Of a DNA stretch of 26,938 nucleotides, positions 1 to 8,467 are shown piece by piece (the first letter of the stretch is position 1; each line of letters opens with the position of its first letter). The DNA lies in the NCBI GenBank assembly GCA_004356265.1, contig SMXK01000067.1:1-26938 (forward strand), read 5' to 3'. The notes beneath the pieces were generated by a model. That model was not told the origin of the DNA and ran no database searches. It was given only the letters and a program-made list of their open reading frames with translations. Origin of the DNA: Bacteroidota bacterium (GTDB lineage Bacteria; Bacteroidota; Rhodothermia; Rhodothermales; UBA10348). Made by a program: the position numbers and the translations under genes.

Positions 1-2
1 AT

Positions 3-2237
3 CCGTGGGACGCTAAACATCTCCCTATAAAGAAAATCAAGTTTCTGAGCGACACAATCCTGCGCTTCGATGTGACGTCATCACAGGATGAAGAAGAGGA
101 CGAACTCGATGAGGAAGATGAGCTCGATGACGAAGAAAAAGATCAGGAGGACGATTCCGAAAAGGAAGAGGAGAAACCAGAGAAGAAGGTATTCCATTTC
201 GAGTATGATATAAACTCCCGAACGGTTCGGGAGCTCAGCGATTGGGAAGAACCAGATAACCACCCATCGTGGGCCGCGATTTCTCCGGATGGAAACACGG
301 TTGTATTCGGCCGGAATCACAATCTATGGTCGATCAGTGGCGACGTTTATGAGAAGGTGCTTGCAGCGCGGGTTGGAAAAACCGGCGATGATGCTGAAGA
401 AGCCGAGGATGAAATAGAAGTTACCGAGACACAACTGACCGAAGACGGAGTTGAGCATTATAGCTGGGTAGGCAGTTCTCGTGGTAAAGACACTGACCGA
501 GAGGAGAATAAAGACAAAAGAAAACGAGTCAGCGTGGCATGGTCTCATGATTCAGCGAAGTTTTCAATAGTCAGGCGCGACCAGCGGGAAGTGGGCGATC
601 TTTGGGTCATCCATTCTGTGGGAAATGAACGGCCAGAACTCGAGACCTATAAATATGATATGCCCGGAGAGGAGGACGTCACTCAGTCAGAGGTGATGCT
701 TTTTGACCTCGAGGACGGTACCGCTTTGATTCTGGACGCGGAATCATTTACGGACCAGTCGATTTCAGTATCAACTGCGCGGCAGTTCTTCTATCCCGAC
801 AGCGATGAGCCACGCAGGTCTTTATGGCTATCCGACGATTCTGAATTTTTCTACTTCAATCGGGCCTCCCGGGATCTTAAACGCGTCGATGTTTTGCGAG
901 CAAATACCGCGACCGGCGAGATTCAGGTTCTATTCGAGGAGAGACTCAACACATACATTGAGATGAAGCGATTGGAATTACTGGATTCAGGTGAAATGAT
1001 CTGGTGGTCAGAGCGAGACGGTTGGGGACATCTATATCGCTATGCTGCAGACGGGACTATCATAAACCAGATCACTCGCGGGCCGTTTTCGGTTCGCCGC
1101 ATACTGGATGTTGATGGGGCCAAAGGAGTGATCTATTTTACGGCCAATGCCAGGGAAAATGGCGAGGATCCTTATTTCCAACACATTTACCGCATAAATC
1201 TGGATGGAAGCGGAATGGAGCTGTTGAATTCCGGAGATTTCGATCACCGGACAAGCCTGGGCCCGTCGAAAAAATATTTTGTTGACAACTACTCCCGGGT
1301 TAACACCGTGCCCGCTGCCGGATTGTACAGTACAGCCGGACGGAAAGTGGTGGATCTCGAGACAGCCGACTTTGACAGATTGTTTGAGGCGGGGTATCAA
1401 TTTCCAGAACCGTTCACGGTAAAGGCCGGCGATCATATTACCGATCTGTATGGCGTGATGTACAAACCATTCGATTTCGACTCGACTAAGTCGTATCCCA
1501 TCGTTGAATATGTATATCCCGGACCCCAAACAGAATCGGTCTCTAAATCGTTCTCTACGAGTCGGTATGAGACTGCGCTGGCGCAGTTCGGAATCATCGT
1601 AGTGACAGTTGGCAACCGCGGCGGTCATCCTGCACGCTCCAAGTGGTATCATAATTATGGTTACGGCGATCTGCGAGATTATGGCTTGGAAGATAAAAAA
1701 GTGACTGTAGAACAGCTGGCCGACAGATTTGGCTATATCGATACTGAACGGGTGGGTATATATGGCCATTCGGGAGGTGGATTTATGTCCACAGCTGCTA
1801 TGTTGGTGTATCCAGACTTTTTCAAAGTCGCCGTATCGTCCTCGGGTAATCACACAAATGACGTGTACAATCGGTGGTGGTCCGAAAAACACCATGGTGT
1901 TGAAGAGGTTGAGAGTGATTCGGGCACCGTATCATTCAAGTACGACATTGATAAGAATCCGAGTCTTGCCGAAAACCTGAAGGGGCACCTTCTGTTAACT
2001 ACCGGCGATATTGACAATAACGTCCATCCTGCGAACACGTACCGAATGGTCGATGCCCTGATCAAAGCAAATAAACGTTTCGACTTTTTCTTGTTTACCG
2101 GTCAGCGCCATGGATATGGCAGTATGGCCAACTATTGGTTCTGGCTACGGGCAGAATATTTCGTAAAGCACCTTCTCGGGGATTATCGCTGGAACGTGGA
2201 TCTGATGGAATTGAATAGGGATAAAGCGAAGAGCTGA
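3..2237 (+). CDS. S9 family (DPP-IV-like) serine peptidase, 5' end missing
   Basis: The reading frame is open from the window edge, so the N-terminus lies outside; 744 residues are visible. The first half has blocks expected of a DPP-IV-type beta-propeller, and the C-terminal ~250 residues are the alpha/beta-hydrolase domain. The nucleophile elbow reads GHSGGG (Ser codon at 1770), the acid is in GDIDNNVHP (Asp codon at 2013), and the His is in RHGYG (codon 2109). These give a complete S9 triad in the right order. Such enzymes usually cut dipeptides or prolyl bonds and are exported; no signal peptide can be judged here. An acidic stretch (87-188) of Asp/Glu/Lys lies near the visible start, and a second weaker one lies near 384-428. 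A GTG at 72 could be mistaken for the start, but the in-frame upstream codons look coding. The next gene is convergent, 39 bases away. Confidence 0.9.
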   Translation, partial: PWDAKHLPIKKIKFLSDTILRFDVTSSQDEEEDELDEEDELDDEEKDQEDDSEKEEEKPEKKVFHFEYDINSRTVRELSDWEEPDNHPSWAAISPDGNTVVFGRNHNLWSISGDVYEKVLAARVGKTGDDAEEAEDEIEVTETQLTEDGVEHYSWVGSSRGKDTDREENKDKRKRVSVAWSHDSAKFSIVRRDQREVGDLWVIHSVGNERPELETYKYDMPGEEDVTQSEVMLFDLEDGTALILDAESFTDQSISVSTARQFFYPDSDEPRRSLWLSDDSEFFYFNRASRDLKRVDVLRANTATGEIQVLFEERLNTYIEMKRLELLDSGEMIWWSERDGWGHLYRYAADGTIINQITRGPFSVRRILDVDGAKGVIYFTANARENGEDPYFQHIYRINLDGSGMELLNSGDFDHRTSLGPSKKYFVDNYSRVNTVPAAGLYSTAGRKVVDLETADFDRLFEAGYQFPEPFTVKAGDHITDLYGVMYKPFDFDSTKSYPIVEYVYPGPQTESVSKSFSTSRYETALAQFGIIVVTVGNRGGHPARSKWYHNYGYGDLRDYGLEDKKVTVEQLADRFGYIDTERVGIYGHSGGGFMSTAAMLVYPDFFKVAVSSSGNHTNDVYNRWWSEKHHGVEEVESDSGTVSFKYDIDKNPSLAENLKGHLLLTTGDIDNNVHPANTYRMVDALIKANKRFDFFLFTGQRHGYGSMANYWFWLRAEYFVKHLLGDYRWNVDLMELNRDKAKS

Positions 2238-2276
2238 ATTCGGCCGTAAGAAGTCCGTTCTGGATCCGCGTCAATT

Positions 2277-3161
2277 TTAAAATACGCGGTTGATCACAAA
2301 TCCGAATCGGATGTCTCCATCAGCAAATGATTCGCTGTTTCTGGCCATGACGTGTTGTTCGGTGAGCCACTGCGACGTTTTCAAGAATAGCTGAAAAACG
2401 TGCCCGCCTGTTTCGAAGTTTACCGCAATAGCAAAGGCATCAACAGTGTCTGTTGTGCGCTCACCGAGTACTGGTAGATACTCTGCCAGTAAGGAAATCT
2501 GTTCAGTCAGGAGGTACCGCATGGCAAATCCGATCGCGTAATGTGTGTTTTGTTCAAGGCTGACGGGTACACCGCCATCGGTTTCACCGAAAACCGTGTT
2601 GAAATGAGAAACCATTCCTGTTATTTGAAGACTGATCTTGTCTGACATTCTACGTGCCAGAAGAATGCTCCCAAAATAATTCAGTCGATCAATGAACTCG
2701 AAACCGTTTGCCACTGACATGATGCCAACATCACCGACCAGGGCGATTTCTATCGGTATCGCGTTATCCTTCGTTTGTCGGAGAACGTTCCATTTTGCGC
2801 GGAAGTCATATAATTTATCGAGTCGGGAGCGACCAACACCGAGGGATAAACGGTCTGTTATTCCATAGTCCAATCCAAACCGGATATTCGCCGGATCGTC
2901 CATACCCCAAAGCGACTGAATACCACCGTTCAATTTTCCAAACACATGCATGATGGTGAAATTCCAGTTTCGCGCATCGAGATTTTGGACAGAACTGCTT
3001 ATGACGATTTTTGGCGTCAGGAATAGTTCATCCACGGGTCCGCCGGGATCAGCACGTTTCCGATCCATCTGAGCGATCGCATCCGTTTGAATCCCGCTCA
3101 CAATACATGCGGCCAAAATGACTACTATCGAAGAATATCTCTTAAACACGGGAAAATTCAT
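2277..3161 (-). CDS. DUF5777-type outer-membrane beta-barrel protein
   Basis: A 294-residue protein with a signal peptide (hydrophobic core after FKRYSS, likely cleaved after AIAQ near residue 31). The body is rich in alternating polar/aromatic strands and ends in an aromatic residue (NRVF), as outer-membrane barrels do. The blocks IMHVFGKLNGG, FGLDYGITDRLSLGVGRS and the following LYDF.AKWNVLRQ match my memory of the Bacteroidota DUF5777 family, whose biochemical function is unknown. The ATG overlaps the stop of the YceI gene by four bases (ATGA), so the two are translationally coupled. It is the last gene of the four-gene operon running down from 5036. An outer-membrane partner for the periplasmic YceI and cytochrome proteins is the likely role, but this is inference from position only. 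Confidence 0.8.
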   Translation of the reverse strand: MNFPVFKRYSSIVVILAACIVSGIQTDAIAQMDRKRADPGGPVDELFLTPKIVISSSVQNLDARNWNFTIMHVFGKLNGGIQSLWGMDDPANIRFGLDYGITDRLSLGVGRSRLDKLYDFRAKWNVLRQTKDNAIPIEIALVGDVGIMSVANGFEFIDRLNYFGSILLARRMSDKISLQITGMVSHFNTVFGETDGGVPVSLEQNTHYAIGFAMRYLLTEQISLLAEYLPVLGERTTDTVDAFAIAVNFETGGHVFQLFLKTSQWLTEQHVMARNSESFADGDIRFGFVINRVF

Positions 3162-3730
3162 TCTGAAATGCGTTGTAGCGTCGCTGTGATAGTAATTCGC
3201 TGGTCTTCATCGACTTTAAATATCAATAATTTGGGCGGCTCGATATTGTAGTCACCAAGTCGCAATATCCATGACGCGCTTAGAATCAATGTTTCGCCTG
3301 ATACCTTAATTTCACCCGTAATCGTAACCGGGCGCGTCACGCCATTAATTGAAAAATCCCCTATCGCCGTGACCGGGTAAGAGTTGTCCGAAGTGGGATC
3401 GATGGCGCCATGAAGTCTCCCATAAAACTCTGCGAACGGATTTTTTTTCGTACCCAGGGTCTGACGCATATCTTTGTCTCGCTTACCTATTCCCGTTTTT
3501 AGAGATTCAAGATCAAGATAGAAATCAAGAGTGGAATCAGGAAAACTGATGCGCCCGGCGAGATACTCTGATTCTCCGGTAAACTCGAACAACGGCATGC
3601 TGGATACAAATGCTGCGTGCCCCGACTCGGTAGCCCATACTTGTGCGGCGGCAGTGTCGCTTATGAAAACGAGAGAGAGATTGGCGGCAATCGCGACAAG
3701 GAAGCAGATTTTGTAGAATGACATTCTCAT
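3158..3730 (-). CDS. YceI family periplasmic protein
   Basis: A 190-residue secreted protein. Residues 1-29 form a signal peptide (MRMSFYKICF.. to TAAA-QV). The rest has the YceI lipocalin-like pattern: an ATESGHAAFVSS first strand, FEFTGES, a central SLKTGIGKRDKDMR segment, NPFAEF, then a GDFSINGVTRPVTI strand pair and a closing GDYNIEPPKLLIFKV. YceI proteins bind isoprenoid or amphiphilic molecules such as polyprenyl chains or quinone tails in a long barrel cavity. The specific ligand here is unknown. The gene sits 11 bases after the cytochrome gene and overlaps the DUF5777 gene by four bases, which implies co-expression. A second Met two codons downstream is an equally possible start. Confidence 0.88.
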   Translation of the reverse strand: MRMSFYKICFLVAIAANLSLVFISDTAAAQVWATESGHAAFVSSMPLFEFTGESEYLAGRISFPDSTLDFYLDLESLKTGIGKRDKDMRQTLGTKKNPFAEFYGRLHGAIDPTSDNSYPVTAIGDFSINGVTRPVTITGEIKVSGETLILSASWILRLGDYNIEPPKLLIFKVDEDQRITITATLQRISE

Positions 3731-3741
3731 CAGACTCGCTT

Positions 3742-4152
3742 CTAATTATCCTTTGCACCCTGATTGATCCAGTCCCGGATTGTTTGGATCTGCTCGCTGC
3801 TAAGTGTCGGTGCATTCAAAGGCATTCTTGACCCGTTCTCAGGGGAAGGACTGATCTTGTCGATTATCGGACTGTCGGTCGCGTTACCCGCTTCGATGAC
3901 ATTTATCCCATACACGAGGCCAACACTGCTGAGAGCTGAGTCGTGTGTCGATAAATCTACACCATTCGTTGCCTGAGAAATATGACATAATGCCCCACCA
4001 CACGTAGCCTGAAAAATAGGATTTACTTGTGTTGCGTAGCTGACTGGATCCGACGGAATTTCTCCGATTTCAGTTAGAATGGTCTCATTCTGGCATGCTG
4101 GAAACAACGAAGTCAGGACCAGCAAGGCGGCGCCAGCAATCCGTCTGATCAA
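3742..4152 (-). CDS. lipoprotein cytochrome c-like protein with CX4CH motif
   Basis: A 136-residue protein starting at TTG, which overlaps the PIG-L stop by four bases (TTGA); no in-frame ATG fits. Residues 1-20 form a lipoprotein-type signal (MIRR.. LTSLFPAC) with the lipobox cysteine at residue 20. Residues 44-57 read NPIFQATCGGALCH, so the haem-binding motif is C-X4-C-H (C51, C56, H57) instead of CXXCH. A GSRMP segment offers Met110 as a distal haem ligand, and the C-terminal LSSEQIQTIRDWINQGA is the usual closing helix of small cytochromes of the Planctomycete/Bacteroidota type. The likely role is one-electron transfer at the periplasmic face of a membrane. It is flanked by PIG-L and YceI genes in one operon. 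Covalent haem attachment is inferred, not shown. Confidence 0.78.
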   Translation of the reverse strand: MIRRIAGAALLVLTSLFPACQNETILTEIGEIPSDPVSYATQVNPIFQATCGGALCHISQATNGVDLSTHDSALSSVGLVYGINVIEAGNATDSPIIDKISPSPENGSRMPLNAPTLSSEQIQTIRDWINQGAKDN

Positions 4153-5036
4153 AATGGCGCCTCTTGTACGTTTTTCATCATTTCCCGCGTCTTTCCAATC
4201 GCATCACGTCCGTTCATTTGATAGACCCAATATCTTTCCACGCCCTCCGTTCTCATGAAAAGCTGCATGGTGCCCTGCGTTTTGTGCTCAGCAATCATCC
4301 AATTTGCGATGATATTGTAGTTAAGCCTGCCATCCTGCCCGAACGGGGTACTTCTGTCGAATGTGAACGGGCCGTCCTTGAAGATTCTGGTCTCAGGATG
4401 TCCCTCCAATTCGGTAAACTTGGCGACGACATCATCCATCATTCCGGTAACGAATCCTCCAAGAATAATCGGACGATCGTTTTTATCCATTCTGGAGACG
4501 GCCTGAATGGCCAGAATTGTCGCGGCTTTGTGATGAGAATGAAACGGCTTGATCGGCAAATGGGTGAAAACGAAATCATAGTCTCCTTTGTCAAGAAAAT
4601 AGTCGAGCCTCTCAGCTACAAATTTTCTGTCCCAGACAAACGCCAGAATTGAATCCTGATCTTCGGTCTTTCCAAGGTCCGGCTGGTCCAAAAACATGTA
4701 GTTCCGAATACCCGCAATCAATCCCCCAGCCATCAATTCTCGTTTTCGTATTGCCGGAAGATGTGTCCTGGCCGTCTCCGGATCTGTCAGATCCAGCCCG
4801 TAGATAGCCCCGGCAAGAGTGGAAAATCGATACCCACCAGCTCCATCAGTCACCAGCGCAAGGTCGACGCTTCCACCAAGAGCGTGGGAAACCCGGTACA
4901 TGGTAGCCGCAAACATTACCTCGTCGTCGGGATGCGCAGTCACCACCAAAATTTTTGGCGATTGATTGCTCATCTGAGCGGCAACGGGCGAGGCGCATAC
5001 AGACGAAACTAGAACCAGAAGAAGTAATCGGTACAT
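4149..5036 (-). CDS. secreted PIG-L family deacetylase
   Basis: A 295-residue protein with an N-terminal signal peptide (MYRLLLLVLVSSVCASPVAA-Q). The zinc-binding motif AHPDDE lies at residues 34-39 and the second metal/active-site segment HSHH at 166-169, both diagnostic of the PIG-L/LmbE fold. These enzymes remove acetyl groups from N-acetylglucosamine-type sugars in glycolipids, thiols or glycans. The exported form suggests an envelope or extracellular substrate, which I cannot name. It is the first gene of the minus-strand operon and is followed with overlap by the cytochrome gene. It is divergent from the RodZ-like gene, with about 154 bases between starts. Confidence 0.88.
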   Translation of the reverse strand: MYRLLLLVLVSSVCASPVAAQMSNQSPKILVVTAHPDDEVMFAATMYRVSHALGGSVDLALVTDGAGGYRFSTLAGAIYGLDLTDPETARTHLPAIRKRELMAGGLIAGIRNYMFLDQPDLGKTEDQDSILAFVWDRKFVAERLDYFLDKGDYDFVFTHLPIKPFHSHHKAATILAIQAVSRMDKNDRPIILGGFVTGMMDDVVAKFTELEGHPETRIFKDGPFTFDRSTPFGQDGRLNYNIIANWMIAEHKTQGTMQLFMRTEGVERYWVYQMNGRDAIGKTREMMKNVQEAPF

Positions 5037-5111
5037 GGTTGGGCGGTGTCGATCGATGTTAGAGTTTTTTTCACTCCTGTATATACGGATGATAAGGGAA
5101 TGTTCGATTTG

Positions 5112-5143
5112 TTTGAAGGCAGGAATCAGACACCTTACCTTGG
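5112..5143 (+). promoter_or_regulatory. candidate Bacteroidota-type promoter for the RodZ-ligA operon
   Basis: TTTG at 5112-5115, a 20-base spacer, then TACCTTGG at 5136-5143. This matches the Bacteroidota consensus TTTG-N19-21-TAnnTTTG except for one base. It lies 47 bases before the ATG at 5191, in the divergent gap with the PIG-L gene. Assigned by eye only. Confidence 0.4.
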
Positions 5144-5190
5144 TATGAATGCATCACAGATTTGTCATCTATTAATGTATACAGGCTCAC

Positions 5191-6339
5191 ATGTCTGAGA
5201 TCGATAAACAGAAAGAAGCCGGCAGGCGACTCGCGAAGGACCTGAAGGACCTGCGAGAGGATCGACAGCTCGACGTGGAAGAGCTTTTGAGAGCCACCCG
5301 TTTGCCTCCGGATATACTTGAAAAATTTGACGAAACTGCTTTAGTAGATCACCCGGCATTTAACCGGGTCTATCTGCGATCTATCATATCCAGTTATGCG
5401 GTAGCCCTTAAAATCGATGTTCGAGCGGTCCGTGACGCTCTCGATGAGGCCATCGAAGGGACGTACCAAGACACTCTCAGAAGAATGTTTCTGGATGACG
5501 GAGAAACGGAGGTTTCTTCATCGTCTGACGTTGAAAATGAGGTACCATTCAAGTCAGAATTAGAATCGGAGCCATCGGTCGACCCTGAACCAACGGCGAA
5601 CTCCGACCCCGAACCAAAACCGACGCTTAAATCTAAGGCAAAATCCAAGCTCAAGCCGAAACGAAATCTCAAGAGTGAGTCTGATCCGGAGCCTGAGCCT
5701 GCTGAGGAAATCGTAGAGACTCCAGAGCGAGAGCGGGAGCGGGAGCCAGAGCCAGAGCCCGTCGACGGAACGATCCACGTGCAGGAAACGGGGAGTTCCC
5801 TGAGTAATTCCGTCGACAGCCAGCGCTCGCTCAAAAACCTGCTGTCTCCCCGTCGCATCATTGGATTGGGGCTTGTAATAATAATCGTTGCAGGATATAT
5901 GATCTGGCCCTCAGATGGGAACGAGACAGGTATTGAATCAACTGAGACATCGACTCAGACATCGCCCGTGACCTCTCAGAGTATCGACAATTCAGTAGCG
6001 TCGAACCAGCCAACATCACCCGCGAGAATAATATTACCTGATTCCATGGAATTCCTTGTGATAGCAGCGCATGATCACGTGGACCCGATCAGGATCAGCA
6101 GGGATCGTTGGGCGCGACGGCCATATTGGATTGCCCATGAAGATACCATGGTGGTAAGAGCTGCTACGCGGGTCATATTCGAATCAGACATTTCTTCTGC
6201 ACGCATAGAATTGTATGGATACACATTGTCTGATTCGCTCACGGATGCTGACGGGAAAATCGATATGACGCGCGAACGAACGCAGAACTGGTTGGATCAC
6301 GTGGTGCAGGCCACCGCTTCCCAGGGACGATTAAAATAA
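5191..6339 (+). CDS. RodZ-like membrane HTH protein
   Basis: A 382-residue protein. Residues ~8-78 form the RodZ/HTH_25-type helix-turn-helix (AGRRLAKDLKDLRE.., LPPDILEKFDE.., then the typical VYLRSIISSYAVAL). Residues ~103-215 are a low-complexity linker rich in Glu, Pro, Lys and Ser. A single membrane segment (IIGLGLVIIIVAGYMIW) lies at ~223-239, and a C-terminal domain of about 100 residues resembles the DUF4115-type periplasmic domain of RodZ. RodZ proteins link MreB to the cell-wall machinery; some relatives act as membrane regulators. This one is longer than many, mainly because of the linker. Its stop overlaps the ligA start by one base (TAATG). The start follows a plausible promoter. 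Confidence 0.8.
   Translation: MSEIDKQKEAGRRLAKDLKDLREDRQLDVEELLRATRLPPDILEKFDETALVDHPAFNRVYLRSIISSYAVALKIDVRAVRDALDEAIEGTYQDTLRRMFLDDGETEVSSSSDVENEVPFKSELESEPSVDPEPTANSDPEPKPTLKSKAKSKLKPKRNLKSESDPEPEPAEEIVETPEREREREPEPEPVDGTIHVQETGSSLSNSVDSQRSLKNLLSPRRIIGLGLVIIIVAGYMIWPSDGNETGIESTETSTQTSPVTSQSIDNSVASNQPTSPARIILPDSMEFLVIAAHDHVDPIRISRDRWARRPYWIAHEDTMVVRAATRVIFESDISSARIELYGYTLSDSLTDADGKIDMTRERTQNWLDHVVQATASQGRLK
5725..5760 (+). repeat. hexanucleotide GAGCNN microsatellite in the RodZ-like linker
   Basis: Six consecutive in-frame hexamers (GAGCGA, GAGCGG twice, GAGCCA twice, GAGCCC) encode EREREREPEPEP. The unit length is a multiple of three, so slippage would change linker length without a frameshift. 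Confidence 0.8.
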
Positions 6340-8453
6340 TGATCGACCTTTACACCCGAACCCAGGCGCTCGTGGCCAAGCTCGGCGACGGCGACACTAT
6401 CAAGTTTTCAAGGGAAGATGCCGGCTCATTAGTAGCATCATTAGGGAGTGTTTTGACAGAGCACGCTGAACTGTATTATCAGGATGACGCTCCGGTAATA
6501 AGTGATGCTGAGTATGACCGCCTGTTTCAACAGTTGCGAATCCTTGAGGAGTCGCATCCCTCGCTTCTGAAGAACGATTCTCCCTCACAGCGGACGGGGT
6601 CTGAACCTGTCGACTCGTTTTCTAAGATCGTACATTCCGAAGCTCTTTTGTCTTTGTCGAACGCATTTTCGGAAGATGATCTTCGAGCATGGTACCGTCG
6701 ATGCCGGAGTCGACTGGAACTGGCTGAAAATGAGCCTTTGTCAATAACGGTCGAACTGAAAATTGACGGCCTGGCACTGTCGCTTTTGTATTCCAATGGG
6801 GTACTGCAAACGGGCGCAACGCGTGGAGATGGCCGTGTCGGGGAAAATGTTACTTTAAATGTTAGAACGATTCCATCCATTCCACTTCGAATTCCCCGGC
6901 CCAAAATTTCTGATCCCGGCGCAGATCCACCAATTCCCGAGCGTTTAGAAATTAGAGGAGAAGTTTATTTTGCAAAAACCGATTTCGACAAGCTGAATGC
7001 TGTTCTCGCCGCGGCCGGGAAAAAGACGTACGCCAATCCACGAAATACAGCTGCGGGGAGCCTTCGCCAATTGGACTCACGTATAACTGCAACCCGACCA
7101 CTAAGCTTTATTGCGTATGCACCCGGACCAGCGTCGGGATTTATTGGAGATTCTCAGTCATCCATATTGTCATGGTTCGCCTCGCTCGGTTTTCCGATCA
7201 GTGACCAGACAGAAACAGTGAATCGCTTAGAAGACGTTGTTCGATACTGTAAATATTGGGCCGACGCCCGTGATTCGCTTGGCTATGAAATCGACGGTGT
7301 AGTTGTAAAAATTGATGACATTGAAAACCAGCGGAGATTGGGGGCGATATCCAATGCGCCACGCTGGGCGATTGCGTACAAATTTCCCGGGAGAGAAGAA
7401 ACTACGGTTCTCCGGGACATCATCATTAACGTAGGTAGAACTGGGAAAATCACACCCGAAGCCGTCCTTGAACCGGTGATGATTGGTGGAGTGACTGTGT
7501 CGCAAGCAACGTTGCACAACGCCGACTACATAATGAACCGGGATATTCGAATTGGTGACACAGTTCTGGTCAAACGTGCAGGTGACGTGATTCCCAAGGT
7601 CGTGCAGCCCATAGTAGAGGCCCGGACGGGCACAGAAAAGGCCTGGCGCATGCCTATGTCTTGCCCGGTGTGTAATTCGCCCCTTGAGAGACTGGAAGGA
7701 GAGGCTGACCATTACTGCGTTTCATCGGAATGCGAGGCGCAATTCGCCCGGCTGGTTGAACATTTTGTCTCGCGGGGGGCTATGGATATCGACGGTTTCG
7801 GAGCCAAACTGGCTCTGACACTGGCAACAGAGGGCGTAATCAAATCGCTGGATGACATTTATAAACTCGACGAAACCAGCCTGGCAGAGCTCGATGGTTT
7901 CGGGATAAAAAAAATCAGTAACACTCTTGAAGGCATCAACGATTCTCGCAACAGGAGCCTGTCCAGATTGTTGTTTGCACTCGGAATAAGACACGTCGGA
8001 AAAACGACTGCAGAAGCTCTTGTAGTGGCTTTTTCGTCTCTTCATGACTTATATGGCGCTGACGCTGAGGCCCTTCTGAAGGTGGATGGAGTCGGTGACG
8101 TAATCGCTCAATCACTTGTAGATTGGTTCTCAATAGAACAAAATGTTGAGCTTGTTAAATCTTTAACGACGCTCGGGGTGAACACTGTTCGACTGGAATC
8201 AGAAATCCCTCAAGGCGGGGAGGGCGCCCCTCTAAGAGGGAAAACGTTCGTGTTGACCGGCACTCTCGATGGAATCGGGAGAAAAGAGGCCGGAGAGTTG
8301 ATCAAGTCTGCAGGGGGGAAGGTTTCCAGCAGCGTTTCATCCCGGACCGACTACGTGGTCGCAGGGGAGAATCCGGGATCTAAAATCGATAGAGCCCGCG
8401 TCCTCGGAATTAAAATATTAACAGAGCAGCAGCTCATGAATATCCTTAAGTAA
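6339..8453 (+). CDS. ligA: NAD-dependent DNA ligase LigA
   Basis: A 704-residue protein with the full LigA domain order. The Ia domain has DAEYDRL (~56-62). The adenylation domain carries the active-site lysine K141 in ELKIDG, plus TRGDGRVGE (161-169) and RGEVYF (206-211). The OB domain (~350-430) includes GRTGKITPEAV and AGDVIPK. The zinc finger has C442, C445, C460 and C465, followed by helix-hairpin-helix repeats (MDIDGFGAK, LDGFGIKKI, LGIRHVG, VDGVGD) and a C-terminal BRCT domain (~631-704). It seals nicks with NAD+ in replication and repair. Length and motifs are normal, so it should be functional. It is the second gene of the plus-strand operon, coupled to the RodZ-like gene and 14 bases from the symporter gene. 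Confidence 0.98.
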   Translation: MIDLYTRTQALVAKLGDGDTIKFSREDAGSLVASLGSVLTEHAELYYQDDAPVISDAEYDRLFQQLRILEESHPSLLKNDSPSQRTGSEPVDSFSKIVHSEALLSLSNAFSEDDLRAWYRRCRSRLELAENEPLSITVELKIDGLALSLLYSNGVLQTGATRGDGRVGENVTLNVRTIPSIPLRIPRPKISDPGADPPIPERLEIRGEVYFAKTDFDKLNAVLAAAGKKTYANPRNTAAGSLRQLDSRITATRPLSFIAYAPGPASGFIGDSQSSILSWFASLGFPISDQTETVNRLEDVVRYCKYWADARDSLGYEIDGVVVKIDDIENQRRLGAISNAPRWAIAYKFPGREETTVLRDIIINVGRTGKITPEAVLEPVMIGGVTVSQATLHNADYIMNRDIRIGDTVLVKRAGDVIPKVVQPIVEARTGTEKAWRMPMSCPVCNSPLERLEGEADHYCVSSECEAQFARLVEHFVSRGAMDIDGFGAKLALTLATEGVIKSLDDIYKLDETSLAELDGFGIKKISNTLEGINDSRNRSLSRLLFALGIRHVGKTTAEALVVAFSSLHDLYGADAEALLKVDGVGDVIAQSLVDWFSIEQNVELVKSLTTLGVNTVRLESEIPQGGEGAPLRGKTFVLTGTLDGIGRKEAGELIKSAGGKVSSSVSSRTDYVVAGENPGSKIDRARVLGIKILTEQQLMNILK

Positions 8454-8467
8454 TAAGGCTTTCATCG

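Noticed and set aside
1032..1895. 287-codon open frame antisense to the S9 peptidase
   Set aside because: No family resemblance, no signal or motif; it mirrors the conserved catalytic domain on the other strand.
2238..2276. Terminator between the S9 peptidase and DUF5777 genes
   Set aside because: No stem with a T-run could be found in the 39-base convergent gap.
5394..5861. Ser/Gly-rich frame antisense to the RodZ-like gene
   Set aside because: Its low-complexity sequence is the reverse image of the Glu/Pro linker.
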